Part shown: piece by piece, positions 25,761 to 37,287 of the stretch
Position numbering within the stretch: the stretch's first letter is position 1
Layout of the letters: each line of letters begins with the position of its first letter
Assembly (NCBI GenBank): GCA_964036275.1
Contig: OZ038435.1
Span: 22,364,559-22,428,558, forward strand
Origin: Litoditis marina
Taxonomy: Eukaryota; Nematoda; Chromadorea; Rhabditida; Rhabditidae
Length of the DNA stretch: 64,000 nt
Direction of reading: 5' to 3'
Made by a program: the position numbers and the translations under genes
Notes under the pieces: generated by a model
Databases searched by the model: none
What the model was told of the DNA's origin: nothing
What the model saw: the letters and a program-made list of their open reading frames with translations, nothing else

Positions 25761-26364
25761 AATTTCGAAATTTATTACGAAATGTTTTCCTCAATTTTTT
25801 TCGAAAATTTCATAGTTCTCGTGTTACCTCAAACTTGGGTAATTGAACCGAAAAATGTACACATACGTATCTAGTACAGGTTGACAGTATCAGGCCTCTA
25901 ATAGTTTCGTAATCCGTTTACAGGTAAGTTTTTCTCACGTTATGTCCCCAGAATGTTCAGGGCCTGAAATGGTTCCTAGCCGGCCGCGATATCACCCAGA
26001 TTGGGCAGGGGAGCCCTCGAAAAGCCCCCCGGATTAATCACCCAGGATGGTCCCCGAATAGGGGAAGTAACCAGTGTGGTCCCCAGAAAAAAATTCGAAC
26101 TCTAGAAACTCGGCCACCTCTGGCAATAATTTATCGTAGGTGTTATTTATACCTTCTTCACATTCTTACATACACAATTTTCTTTAAATCCATCCAACAT
26201 TCTGAAGCTTCACATGTGTTTTCGAAACCCTCACAATCGAAATCAATAAGACCGTTGTCAAAGCTCATATTTAACGGAACTAAGTTTGACTCCTTTTACT
26301 GGTTGCTCTTCTGTCTGCAAAATGAATTGAAATCCCAATCCGCTACTGTGGCTGACCTTAATGT

Positions 26365-26583
26365 ATGATCTTGTCACTCAATTTTTCTCCACTTCCGCTT
26401 CGGTCTTCACCAACTAAGTGTTCCTTTTTTTATAAGAAACAACAGTCTATTTTTGCATGTGAGTCAAAAATTGGCAACCTTCTTTTTTCCCCTTCAAATC
26501 TTCGAGTATTCGTAAGACAGCTTCGGAACAAGAGAGACAAATTTCCGGCATGCCACTGCGGTCATTCAAAACGTGTTCGCTAG
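26365..26583 (+). other. Unrecognised 72-codon frame, same in both arms
   Basis: An ATG-started frame of 72 residues whose translation is identical to that at 31177-31395 on the minus strand. The predicted product contains Cys and His near its end (CHCGH) but matches no family I recognise. Identity between arms may only reflect recent arm homogenisation, so this is weak evidence for coding. Confidence 0.2.
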
Positions 26584-26816
26584 TGAATATTATAGTGTGT
26601 TTTGTTCAACAGTAGACACGAAATCACAAATTTGGTAGTTCTAATTTTCGAAATGTTGCAAAGAGGGCGGGACCTTGTTGATGAATGCTCATTCCATTTA
26701 CGAAAATACCATGAGGGTTCGAAGGGTGCGTGGCCAAGACCTGTGATTGGTCATATCTTCACTTACGAAATGAACAGCTCATAAATACGCAAAGAGTCAT
26801 TTAACACATCTTCATC

Positions 26817-27058
26817 GGGGGCCGAGTGGTCAAGTGGTTAGCGTTCGGCTTTCGCTCCACAGACCTGGGTTCGATCCCCGCTCGCCGCGGTATCTATATG
26901 GCGGACCGCATGAGTTGGTAACAAAGCTCACCCATGCCTATCTCCACCCCTCTACGGACAGTCCTTCTACGGTTGATATTGATATTATGTACTTGTAAAA
27001 TTGATTCACAATAAAGTGACCAAACGGATGAAATAGGCCGTACACAAATTTATTTATT
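26817..27058 (+). mobile_element. tRNA-derived SINE, present only in the left arm
   Basis: The right arm reads straight through (CTTCATCACCAAG in complement) where the left arm has about 245 extra bases, so the insertion is directly visible. The head (26817-26890) resembles a tRNA with box A (TGGTCAAGTGG, 26827) and box B (GGTTCGATCCC, 26868). An anticodon-loop-like CTTTCGC suggests Glu(TTC) ancestry, but the stems pair poorly, so it is not a functional tRNA gene. A body of about 150 bp with an AATAAA and an ATTTATTTATT tail follows. The target duplication is at most short (ATC), unusual for a SINE mobilised by a LINE. Confidence 0.8.
26827..26878 (+). promoter_or_regulatory. RNA polymerase III internal promoter (boxes A and B) of the SINE
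   Basis: TGGTCAAGTGG at 26827-26837 approximates box A, and GGTTCGATCCC at 26868-26878 matches the box B consensus. The first bases of the two boxes are 41 bp apart, within the tRNA-like range. Confidence 0.7.
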
Positions 27059-27069
27059 ATCACCAAGTT

Positions 27070-27270
27070 ATGGCGTCTTTCTTCGAGTCGGAGTTGAGAA
27101 TTGATTCGCTTCTCTACGCTGTTACTATGAAAATTTATCATGCTGGTCTACGTGTCGAGACTCAGCCATCTGAAATAGAGTGGATCCGTGTAAGGATTGA
27201 TCGTTCCAAGTCAGATGGATATTTGCAGCGTTTCAGTTCAGAAGATCTCGGTGCATGTGGTATTTCTTAG
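27070..27270 (+). other. Unrecognised 66-codon frame, same in both arms
   Basis: Starts ATG GCG TCT, nine bases after the SINE target site, and ends in a TAG. Its translation (start MASFFESELRIDSLL) is identical to that at 30735-30935 on the minus strand. In the left arm the SINE separates it from its former upstream sequence. Composition looks protein-like, but no family is recognised and the preserved identity could come from recent duplication. Confidence 0.22.
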
Positions 27271-28763
27271 TCGCGAGAACGCTATGGCCTGGACGCTCTC
27301 AAGTCAATTTCGCAAAGGCTTCCTCATCATCATCACCAATACTATGTTTGTACCAACGCTTTCCAGCTGCTAAGAAGTATTCACTAACATGGGAATACAA
27401 TACCAATGCTTTCAAAAACTGGCTATTGCTTGTTTCAACATTGAATTCGGTGTATCTACGTTCAGAACGGGGACTTTTGGCAAGAAAACGTGTCGAGGAC
27501 GTCTCAGACGGTATGTCAGCTAGCAACGTCATAAATGCTCAAAAGTTTGCAATCACTGTCGTCGCAAGGAATGCACTGGAACTTGTATTCTCTCCGAACT
27601 GCCACGAGACTTTTCACATACAAGGGTGATATTGAAGGTTGTTATGTCTTTAATAAATATTTCACCTCTATTCTGTTTCTACATAACTACGACTACACTT
27701 GATTAAACTAATATCTCGCGCAAAAATAATACCGCATTCAATCATAGTTAGTGAAAACTTAGTGAAAATTCCGTTCTATTTTCATGAGCGCACGTCATTA
27801 ACCATTGCACCGTTTGAGTTATCGAGCACGATAGCACGATATTTATCAATTTAAAAATCACGAAAGACAGTAACTATGAGCTTTTTTCAATTCAGAATTC
27901 AGAAGTATGTCTACATCACAAAAAACACAAGCCTATATAAATTTAATACCAACATCAAACCATTCGGGAATGGAGAGGTCACATCGGTGCCCTCGTAGAG
28001 TACGTTTCCACATTATTTCACCAAGTGAGTCAGAACCATGAAGAGAGGTCGGCAACCTTGATTTTTCGATTTAGCCTTCCCGACTAAGTTTTAGGCATGA
28101 GAGTGTACGTGACTATAAACGTAAATAAACAGACGTGACGCTCAGGTATCATTATCTCTGCACATTCTTAATATCAGTTCACCTTGGGCGAACTGCCACG
28201 ACCTTATTTAGTTGTACGCGTATCGATCACACAGTTTTGCGAAACATTCTTGGGAACTTTCAACAGACACTGATTGTTGCGCCTGCAAGCTCGTGAAAGC
28301 GAGGTGTATCAGCCATAGATCCACGAAAACGTCGTGAATGCATGTCTGTGTAGTGTCTATACTCGTTGCCAATAATTTTTGGGTTTCAGTCGTAGTTATA
28401 CGCACCTAATTTATGCAATGTTTGAAATGTCTTTACATCTCACACCGTGATTTCAAATGTAATTTACCTCGAGATCAGTGGCCTATTAACTTAAAAATAC
28501 CGACACTGTCGTCGAATCCAATGATGCCGTGAAGACTTGTGGTTTACATGTGTATCAGATACGAAATGTGCTAGACTCCTTTTTATATTGGAAATCTCCC
28601 TTCAAAAAGCCAAAGTTTGCCATTGTGTCGCAGAAAGTACGTCGTTTCCATGAATATGTCTTGTTTTTATCTACCGCCACTCCATAGAATCTCAGTCAAG
28701 ACAGTTTACTTGAAAAGAGTGTGAAATGCCGGGAAAGGAGAAGTAGGCTTCAGCCAAGGACAT

Positions 28764-29261
28764 CACACAGATAATCTAAATTCAAAATGAGAATATCAAA
28801 AAATGTGAACAAGCCCAGAAGGGGGTCAATGGAACAACACTCTAAAGTCAATCATTATAGATTCAATATAGAAGAGCTCTACACCGGAGAACCGCAAATA
28901 CCTTGAAGCCAGATATAAACAAACTGTGATACAACTCAGTTTATTGTAAATTATCTTATGGATTTATTAAATATGTATTGTGATTCACTACATATGTTTA
29001 GCGAAAGCATCGAAATTGGTCCTAGATCTCTAAATATTGCATGCCTGTCAGGAATCTCTATGGCCCTCTGATCTCTCCATACTCTCCTGATTCTCGTTCT
29101 GCAAAAAATCTCTAACTATTCAGCAATCTCTTCACGAATTGTTATGGAAACCCCCACTATGCTTGATTTCCGCATAGTTACGGAACGTAATGAAGATATA
29201 TTGATTTTAACAAGATATCTTCATTACGTTCCGTAACTATGCGGAAATCAAGCTATGCGGA
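28764..29261. other. Central spacer of the foldback element
   Basis: 498 bp between the arms, AT-rich, without a long frame. It contains a repeated AATCTCT motif around 29010-29135 and a strong 39-bp inverted repeat near its right end. Confidence 0.85.
29161..29253. repeat. Perfect 39-bp inverted repeat with 15-nt loop
   Basis: 29161-29199 (GCTTGATTTCCGC...) is the reverse complement of 29215-29253, with loop 29200-29214. A partial further copy, CTATGCGGAA, follows at 29253-29262 up to the arm boundary. It forms a cruciform at the hub of the larger palindrome. Confidence 0.93.
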
Positions 29262-30734
29262 ATGTCCTTGGCTGAAGCCTACTTCTCCTTTCCCGGCATT
29301 TCACACTCTTTTCAAGTAAACTGTCTTGACTGAGATTCTATGGAGTGGCGGTAGATAAAAACAAGACATATTCATGGAAACGCCGTACTTTCTGCGACAC
29401 AATGGCAAACTTTGGCTTTTTGAAGGGAGATTTCCAATATAAAAAGGAGTCTAGCACATTTCGTATCTGATACACATGTAAACCACAAGTCTTCACGGCA
29501 TCATTGGATTCGACGACAGTGTCGGTATTTTTAAGTTAATAGGCCACTGATCTCGAGGTAAATTACATTTGAAATCACGGTGTGAGATGTAAAGACATTT
29601 CAAACATTGCAAAAATTAGGTGCGTATAACTACGACTGAAACCCAAAAATTATTGGCAACGAGTATAGACACTACACAGACATGCATTCACGACGTTTTC
29701 GTGGATCTATGGCTGATACACCTCGCTTTCACGAGCTTGCAGGCGCAACAATCAGTGTCTGTTGAAAGTTCCCAAGAATGTTTCGCAAAACTGTGTGATC
29801 GATACGCGTACAACTAAATAAGGTCGTGGCAGTTCGCCAAGGTGAACTGATATTAAGAATGTGCAGAGATAATGATACCTGAGCGTCACGTCTGTTTATT
29901 TACGTTTATAGTCACGTACACTCTCATGCCTAAAACTTAGTCGGGAAGGCTAAATCGAAAAATCAAGGTTGCCGACCTCTCTTCATGGTTCTGACTCACT
30001 TGGTGAAATAATGTGGAAACGTACTCTACGAGGGCACCGATGTGACCTCTCCATTCCCGAATGGTTTGATGTTGGTATTAAATTTATATAGGCTTGTGTT
30101 TTTTGTGATGTAGACATACTTCTGAATTCTGAATTGAAAAAAGCTCATAGTTACTGTCTTTCGTGATTTTTAAATTGATAAATATCGTGCTATCGTGCTC
30201 GATAACTCAAACGGTGCAATGGTTAATGACGTGCGCTCATGAAAATAGAACGGAGTTTTCACTAAGTTTTCACTAACTATGATTGAATGCGGTATTATTT
30301 TTGCGCGAGATATTAGTTTAATCAAGTGTAGTCGTAGTTCTGTAGAAACAGAATAGAGGTGAAATATTTATTAAAGACATAACAACCTTCAATATCACCC
30401 TTGTATGTGAAAAGTCTCGTGGCAGTTCGGAGAGAATACAAGTTCCAGTGCATTCCTTGCGACGACAGTGATTGCAAACTTTTGAGCATTTATGACGTTG
30501 CTAGCTGACATACCGTTTGAGACGTCCTCGACACGTTTTCTTGACAAAAGTCCCCGTTCTGAACGTAGATACACCGAATTCAATGTTGAAACAGGCAATA
30601 GCCAGGCAATAGCCATGTTAGTGAATACTTCTTAGCAGCTGGAAAGCGTTGGTACAAACATAGTATTGGTTATGATGATGAGGAAGCCTTTGCGAAATTG
30701 ACTTGAGAGCGTCCAGGCCATAGCGTTCTCGCTA

Positions 30735-30935
30735 CTAAGAAATACCACATGCACCGAGATCTTCTGAACTGAAACGCTGCAAATATCCATCTGACTTGGA
30801 ACGATCAATCCTTACACGGATCCATTCTATTTCAGATGGCTGAGTCTCGACACGTAGACCAGCATGATAAATTTTCATAGTAACAGCGTAGAGAAGCGAA
30901 TCAATTCTCAACTCCGACTCGAAGAAAGACGCCAT
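30735..30935 (-). other. Right-arm copy of the unrecognised 66-codon frame
   Basis: Mirror of 27070-27270 with the same translation. Here the ATG has its original upstream sequence, uninterrupted by the SINE. No family recognised. Confidence 0.22.
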
Positions 30936-31176
30936 AACTTGGTGATGAAGATGTGTTAAATGACTCTTTGCGTATTTATGAGCTGTTCATTTCGTAAGTG
31001 AAGATATGCCCAATCACAGGTCTTGGCCACGCACCCTTCGAACCCTCATGGTATTTTCGTAAATGGAATGAGCATTCATCAACAAGGTCCCGCCCTCTTT
31101 GCAACATTTCGAAAATTAGAACTACCAAATTTGTGATTTCGTGTCTACTGTTGAACAAAACACACTATAATATTCA

Positions 31177-31395
31177 CTAGCGAACACGTTTTGAATGACC
31201 GCAGTGGCATGCCGGAAATTTGTCTCTCTTGTTCCGAAGCTGTCTTACGAATACTCGAAGATTTGAAGGGGAAAAAAGAAGGTTGCCAATTTTTGACTCA
31301 CATGCAAAAATAGACTGTTGTTTCTTATAAAAAAAGGAACACTTAGTTGGTGAAGACCGAAGCGGAAGTGGAGAAAAATTGAGTGACAAGATCAT
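31177..31395 (-). other. Right-arm copy of the unrecognised 72-codon frame
   Basis: Mirror of 26365-26583 with the same translation. It may be only a by-product of recent arm identity. Confidence 0.2.
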
Positions 31396-32433
31396 ACATT
31401 AAGGTCAGCCACAGTAGCGGATTGGGATTTCAATTCATTTTGCAGACAGAAGAGCAACCAGTAAAAGGAGTCAAACTTAGTTCCGTTAAATATGAGCTTT
31501 GACAACGGTCTTATTGATTTCGATTGTGAGGGTTTCGAAAACACATGTGAAGCTTCAGAATGTTGGATGGATTTAAAAAAAATTGTGTATGTAAGAATGT
31601 GAAGAAGGTATAAATAACACCTACGATAAATTATTGCCAGAGGTGGCCGAGTTTCTAGAGTTCGAATTTTTTTCTGGGGACCACACTGGTTACTTCCCCT
31701 ATTCGGGGACCATCCTGGGTGACTAATCCGGGGGGCTTTTCGAGGGCTCCCCTGCCCAATCTGGGTGATATCGCGGCCGGCTAGGAACCATTTCAGGCCT
31801 GAACATTCTGGGGACATAACGTGAGAAAAACTTACCTGTAAACGGATTACAAAACTATTAGAGGCCTGATACTGTCAACCTGTACTAGATACGTATGTGT
31901 ACATTTCTCGGTTCAATTACCCAAGTTTGAGGTAACACGAGAACTATGAAATTTTCGAAAAAAATTGAGGAAAACATTTCGTAATAAATTTCGAAATTTC
32001 GAAAGTGATCCGATTGGGGGAATGAGTAATCTGGGAGACCTGATCCGATTGGGGGACTGTTGGGTGATCCGATTGGGGACATGAGCCTTTTAGGTAGTGG
32101 CTGAGGAGGTGATCCGATTGGGGGAAGAGAACGTCTTCGCCATCGAGATATAGGATCAAATTCGTATTAAGATTAGATTTTTGTAAACTAAAATGTTTGT
32201 CTGTGTTCTTGGAAAAAGAAAAAAAATTGAGAAAAAATTTCGTAATAAATTTCGAAATTAGTTTCGAAATTATTTTCGAAAGTGATACGATTGGGGGTAT
32301 GAGTAATCTGGGAGACCTGATCCGATTGAGGGTGAGTAGTCTGGGGGACTATTGGAGTTTTAAGAGTGAGTCTGAGAGGTGAGTAGTCTGGGGGACGTGA
32401 GTAGGGGGGGGGGGGGGGGGTACATACACTACT

Positions 32434-33321
32434 GTTATTTTCATTGAGTAATATGTTACTCATTGAGAATAAATTGATGTCTCGAGGTTTTTCCCGATTT
32501 CCCACAAGACACGTGACTTAGTACACGCAGGGAGAACATAATTGTAATTGTCTAAACATGACCGATTTAATGTAGTAGGCCAGTGTTGATGAACCTTCTC
32601 TTACGTTACTTTCATGAAGTTATAAGTTACTCATTGAGAATAAGTTGATGTTTCGAGGTTCCTCCCAATTTCCCACGAGAAACGTGACTTAGTACACGCA
32701 GGGAGAACATAATTGTAATTGTCTAAACATGACCGATTTAATGTAGTAGGCCAGTGTTGATTAACCTTCTCTTACGTTACTTTCATGAAGTTATATGTTA
32801 CTCATTGAAAATAAATTGATGTCTCGAGGTTCCTCCCAATTTCCCACGAGACACGTGACTTAGTACACGCAGGGAGAACACAATTGTAATTGTCTAAACA
32901 TGACCAATTTAATGTAGTAGGCCAGTGTTGATGAACCATCTTATACGTTACCTTCATGAAGTAATATGTTACTCATTGAAAATAAATTGATGTCTCGAGG
33001 TTCCACCCAATTTCCCACGAGACACGTGACTTAGTACATGCAGGGAGAACATAATTGTAATTGTCTTAACATGACCGATTTAATGTAGTAGGCCAGTGTT
33101 GATAAACCTTCTCTTACGTTACTTTCATGAAGTAATATGTTACTCATTGAAAATAAATTGATGTCTCGAGGTTCCTCCCAATTTCCCACAAGACACGTGA
33201 CTTAGTACACGCAGAAAGAACATAATTGTAATTGTCTAAACATGACCGTTTAATGTAGTAGGCCAGTGTTGATAAACCTTCTCTTACGTCACTTTTATGA
33301 AGTAATATGTTACTCATTGAG
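32434..33321. repeat. Satellite array block 3 (about 5 monomers)
   Basis: Resumes with GTTATTTTCATTGAG, completing the monomer broken by the foldback element, and runs to the first LINE copy. Confidence 0.97.
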
Positions 33322-33875
33322 GATGAGGATGTAGAGGGAGTGATGAAAAGGAAAATCTTCCATGCTGTTATCATGCCGCGTCTCCTGTATGGTGCCGAGT
33401 CCTGGGCATTATCGAATGGGAACAAAGATCGTCTCCGTGTCGTGCAGCGCAAGATGGAACGTGCCATGTTAAACGTGAAATTGCAAGATCGCCTTCCTTG
33501 TGCCACCTTGCGTGGAATCACTGGGTTAAAGGATGTAGTCCTTGAGGCCACAAAACTCAAATTCTCTTTTTGTTCCAGAATCTCCCAGATGAATCGAGAT
33601 CGATGGTCGTTGATTGTGACAGAATGGCGCCCATTTGATAGAATCCGAAGCAGTGGGCGTCCCGTGGTTCGATGGAGAGATGAATTGGTGCTGGCCGTAC
33701 AAAGTTTCAACCGTGCAATGAGAAGAGGTCGTGTCCGTCCGCCCAATGTCCGAGGCGAAGAGATATTGAGAATGTGCAGAGACCGAGATACTTGGATGGC
33801 CATAAAGGAACACCATATTGTAACAATATGAAGTGAATGAATAAATCTTGAATCTTGAATCTTGAAATCATTGAG
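33314..33875 (+). mobile_element. 5'-truncated RTE-like LINE, copy 1
   Basis: The inserted sequence is 33322-33867 (546 bp), flanked by TCATTGAG on both sides (33314-33321 and 33868-33875). It carries only the last part of the reverse transcriptase ORF. It ends in three perfect TCTTGAA units (33846-33866) preceded by AATAAA, a short tandem tail of the kind RTE-clade LINEs leave. The truncated 5' end, tail and 8-bp target duplication are classical for target-primed reverse transcription. Confidence 0.9.
33322..33831 (+). pseudogene. C-terminal fragment of an RTE-type LINE ORF2
   Basis: About 169 codons, open to a TGA at 33829-33831. An ATG at 33307 in the flanking satellite happens to be in frame, adding five satellite-encoded residues. 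Motifs typical of the region after the RT catalytic core: MPRLLYGAESWAL, then RVVQRKMERAML, a KDVVLEATKLKFSF segment, DRWSLIVTEW and SGRPVVRWRDEL. The catalytic YADD-type motif and the endonuclease are absent, lost by truncation, so the fragment cannot act. The RTE or a related clade is my reading, and nematode RTE elements look similar. It has been duplicated with its satellite context at 37288. Confidence 0.85.
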
Positions 33876-36800
33876 AATAAATTGATGTCTCGAGGTTTTT
33901 CCCGATTTCCCACGACACACGTGACTTAGTACACGCAGGGAGAACATAATTGTAATTGTCTAAAAATGACCGATTTAATGTAGTAGGCCAGTGTTGATAA
34001 ACCTTCTCTTACGTTACTTTCATGAAGTTATATGTTACTCATTGAGAATACGTTGATGTATCGAGGTTCCTCCCAATTTCCCACGAGAAACGTGACTTAG
34101 TACACGCAGGGAGAACATAATTGTAATTGTCTAAACATGACCGATTTAATGTAGTAGGCCAGTGTTGATAAACCTTCTCTTACGTTACTTTCATGAAGTT
34201 ATATGTTACTCATTGAAAATAAATTGATGTCTCGAGGTTCCTCCCAATTTCCCACGAGACACGTGACTTAGTACACGCAGGGAGAACATAATTGTAATTG
34301 TCTAAACATGACAAATTTAATGTAGTAGGCCAGTGTTGATAAACCTTCTCTTACGTTACTTTCATGAAGTTATATGTTACTCATTGAGAATAAGTTGATG
34401 TTTCGAGGTTCCTCCCAATTTCCCACGAGAAACGTGACTTAGTACACGCAGGGAGAACATAATTGTAATTGTCTAAACATGACCGATTTAATGTAGTAGG
34501 CCTGTGTTGATAAACCTTCTCTTACGTTACTTTCATGAAGTTATATGTTACTCATTGAAAATAAATTGATGTCTCGAGGTTCCTCCCAATTTCCCACGAG
34601 ACACGTGACTTAGTACACGCAGGGAGAACATAGTTGTAATTGTCTAAACATGACCAATTTAATGTAGTAGGCCAGTGTTGATAAACCTTCTCTTACGTTA
34701 CTTTCATGAAGTAATATGTTACTCATTGAGAATAAATTGATGTCTCGAGGTTTTTCCCGATTTCCCACAAGACACGTGACTTAGTACACGCAGGAAGAAC
34801 ATAATTGTAATTGTCTAAACATGACCGTTTAATGTAGTAGGCCAGTGTTGATAAACCTTCTCTTACGTCACTTTTATGAAGTAATATGTTACTCATTGAG
34901 AATAAATTGATGTCTCGAGGTTTTTCCCGATTTCCCACGAGACACGTGACTTAGTACACGCAGGGAGAACATAATTGTAATTGTCTAAACATATCCGTTT
35001 AATGTAGTAGGCCAGTGTTGATAAACCTTCTCTTACGTTACTTTCATGAAGTTATATGTTACTCATTGAGAATAAGTTGATGTTTCGAGGTTCCTCCCAA
35101 TTTCCCACGAGAAACGTGACTTAGTACACGCAGGAAGAACATAATTGTAATTGTCTAAACATGACCGTTTAATGTAGTAGGCCAGTGTTGATAAACCTTC
35201 TCTTACGTCACTTTTATGAAGTAATATGTTACTCATTGAGAATAAATTGATGTCTCGAGGTTCCTCCCAATTTCCCACGAGACACGTGACTTAGTACACG
35301 CAGGGAGAACATAGTTGTAATTGTCTAAACATGACCAATTTAATGTAGTAGGCCAGTGTTGATAAACCTTCTCTTACGTTACTTTCATGAAGTAATATGT
35401 TACTCATTGAGAATAAATTGATGTCTCGAGGTTTTTCCCGATTTCCCACAAGACACGTGACTTAGTACACGCAGGAAGAACATAATTGTAATTGTCTAAA
35501 CATGACCGTTTAATGTAGTAGGCCAGTGTTGATAAACCTTCTCTTACGTCACTTTTATGAAGTAATATGTTACTCATTGAGAATAAATTGATGTCTCGAG
35601 GTTTTTCCCGATTTCCCACGAGACACGTGACTTAGTACACGCAGGGAGAACATAATTGTAATTGTCTAAACATATCCGTTTAATGTAGTAGGCCAGTGTT
35701 GATAAACCTTCTCTTACGTTACTTTCATGAAGTTATATGTTACTCATTGAGAATAAGTTGATGTTTCGAGGTTCCTCCCAATTTCCCACGAGAAACGTGA
35801 CTTAGTACACGCAGGGAGAACATAATTGTAATTGTCTAAACAAGACCGATTTAATGTAGTAGGCCAGTGTTGATAAACCTTCTCTTACGTTACTTTCATG
35901 AAGTTATATGTTACTCATTGAAAATAAATTGATGTCTCGAGGTTCCTCCCAATTTCCCACGAGACACGTGACTTAGTACACGCAGGGAGAACATAATTGT
36001 AATTGTCTAAACATGACCAATTTAATGTAGTAGGCCAGTGTTGATAAACCTTCTCTTACGTTACTTTCATGAAGTTATATGTTACTCATTGAAAATAAAT
36101 TGATGTCTCGAGGTTCCTTCCAATTTCCCACGAGACACGTGACTTAGTACACGCAGGGAGAACATAATTGTAATTGTCTAAACATGACTGATTTAATGTA
36201 GTAGGCCAGTGTTGATAAACCTTCTCTTACGTTACTTTCATGAAGTAATATGTTACTCATTGAGAATAAATTGATGTTTCAAGGTTCCTCCCAATTTCCC
36301 ACGAGAAACGTGACTTAGTACACGCAGGGAGAACATAATTGTAATTGTCTAAACATGACCGATTTAATGTAGTAGGCCAGTGTTGATAAACCTTCTCTTA
36401 CGTTACTTTCATGAAGTAATATGTTACTCATTGAGAATAAATTGATGTCTCGAGGTTTTTCCCGATTTCCCACAAGACACGTGACTTAGTACACGCAGGG
36501 AGAACATAATTGTAATTGTCTAAACATGACCGTTTAATGTAGTAGGCCAGTGTTGATAAACCTTCTCTTACGTCACTTTTATGAAGTAATATGTTACTCA
36601 TTGAGAATAAATTGATGTCTCGAGGTTTTTCCCGATTTCCCACGAAACACGTGACTTAGTACACGCAGGGAGAACATAATTGTAATTGTCTAAACATGAC
36701 CGTTTAATGTAGTAGGCCAGTGTTGATAAACCTTCTCTTACGTCACTTTTATGAAGTAATATGTTACTCATTGAGAATAAATTGATGTCTCGAGGTTCCT

Positions 36801-37287
36801 CCCAATTTCCCACGAGACACGTGACTTAGTACACGCAGGGAGAACATAATTGTAATTGTCTTAACATGACCGATTTAATGTAGTAGGCCAGTGTTGATAA
36901 ACCATCTTAGACGTTACCTTCATGAAGTAATATGTTACTCATTGAAAATAAATTGATGTCTCGAGGTTCCTCCCAATTTCCCACGAGACACGTGACTTAG
37001 TACACGCAGGGAGAACATAATTGTAATTGTCTAAACATGACCAATTTAATGTAGTAGGCCAGTGTTGATAAACCTTCTCTTACGTTACTTTCATGAAGTA
37101 ATATGTTACTCATTGAGAATAAATTGATGTCTCGAGGTTTTTCCCGATTTCCCACAAGACACGTGACTTAGTACACGCAGAAAGAACATAATTGTAATTG
37201 TCTAAACATGACCGTTTAATGTAGTAGGCCAGTGTTGATAAACCTTCTCTTACGTCACTTTTATGAAGTAATATGTTACTCATTGAG
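33868..37287. repeat. Satellite array block 4 (about 20 monomers)
   Basis: Lies between the two LINE copies. It contains an extra four-monomer duplication (34723 region repeated at 35404, spacing 681 bp) that the downstream copy of the segment lacks. Confidence 0.97.

Larger units (their letters stand above)
25307..28763 (+). repeat. Left arm of the foldback element
   Basis: 3457 bp, reverse complement of 29262-32433. It is about 285 bp longer, mostly from the SINE (about 245 bp including the target duplication) and a 31-bp tandem duplication at about 25565-25626. The inner end is CAGCCAAGGACAT at 28763. It is largely non-coding in appearance, and frames stay under about 125 codons. Confidence 0.93.
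29262..32433 (-). repeat. Right arm of the foldback element
   Basis: 3172 bp, reverse complement of the left arm without the SINE or the 31-bp duplication. One base fewer in the GGGCC/GGCC run near 31798 opens a 141-codon frame on the minus strand (31392-31817) that is broken in the left arm. That frame is unrecognised and probably fortuitous. Confidence 0.93.
25301..32439. mobile_element. 7.1-kb foldback element: giant inverted repeat with 6-bp target duplication
   Basis: The element proper is 25307-32433 (7127 bp), flanked by GTTATT on both sides (25301-25306 and 32434-32439). Removing it and one GTTATT restores the satellite class seen uninterrupted at about 12140-12180. Ends are AGTAGTGTATGTACC and its exact complement, followed by a C-run (13 on the left, 17 G on the right). 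The arms are 25307-28763 and 29262-32433, separated by 498 bp. Differences between arms are few: a SINE and a 31-bp tandem duplication on the left, a short indel near 27385-27425, and scattered substitutions. AG...CT ends with a 6-bp target duplication fit Polinton/Maverick elements, and repeat-rich long terminal repeats fit foldback elements. No transposase, polymerase or capsid gene was found. Confidence 0.92.

Noticed and set aside
26817..26890. Functional tRNA gene
   Set aside because: Boxes A and B are good, but acceptor and anticodon stems do not pair and a non-tRNA body follows. The insertion polymorphism between arms shows it is a SINE head.
31392..31817. 141-codon frame in the right foldback arm
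   Set aside because: A one-base difference breaks it in the left arm, it has no recognisable domain, and its composition is low-information.
33144..33947. 267-codon minus-strand frame (also 37110-37913)
   Set aside because: It is antisense to the LINE fragment and continues into satellite on both sides. The plus-strand frame has recognisable LINE motifs.
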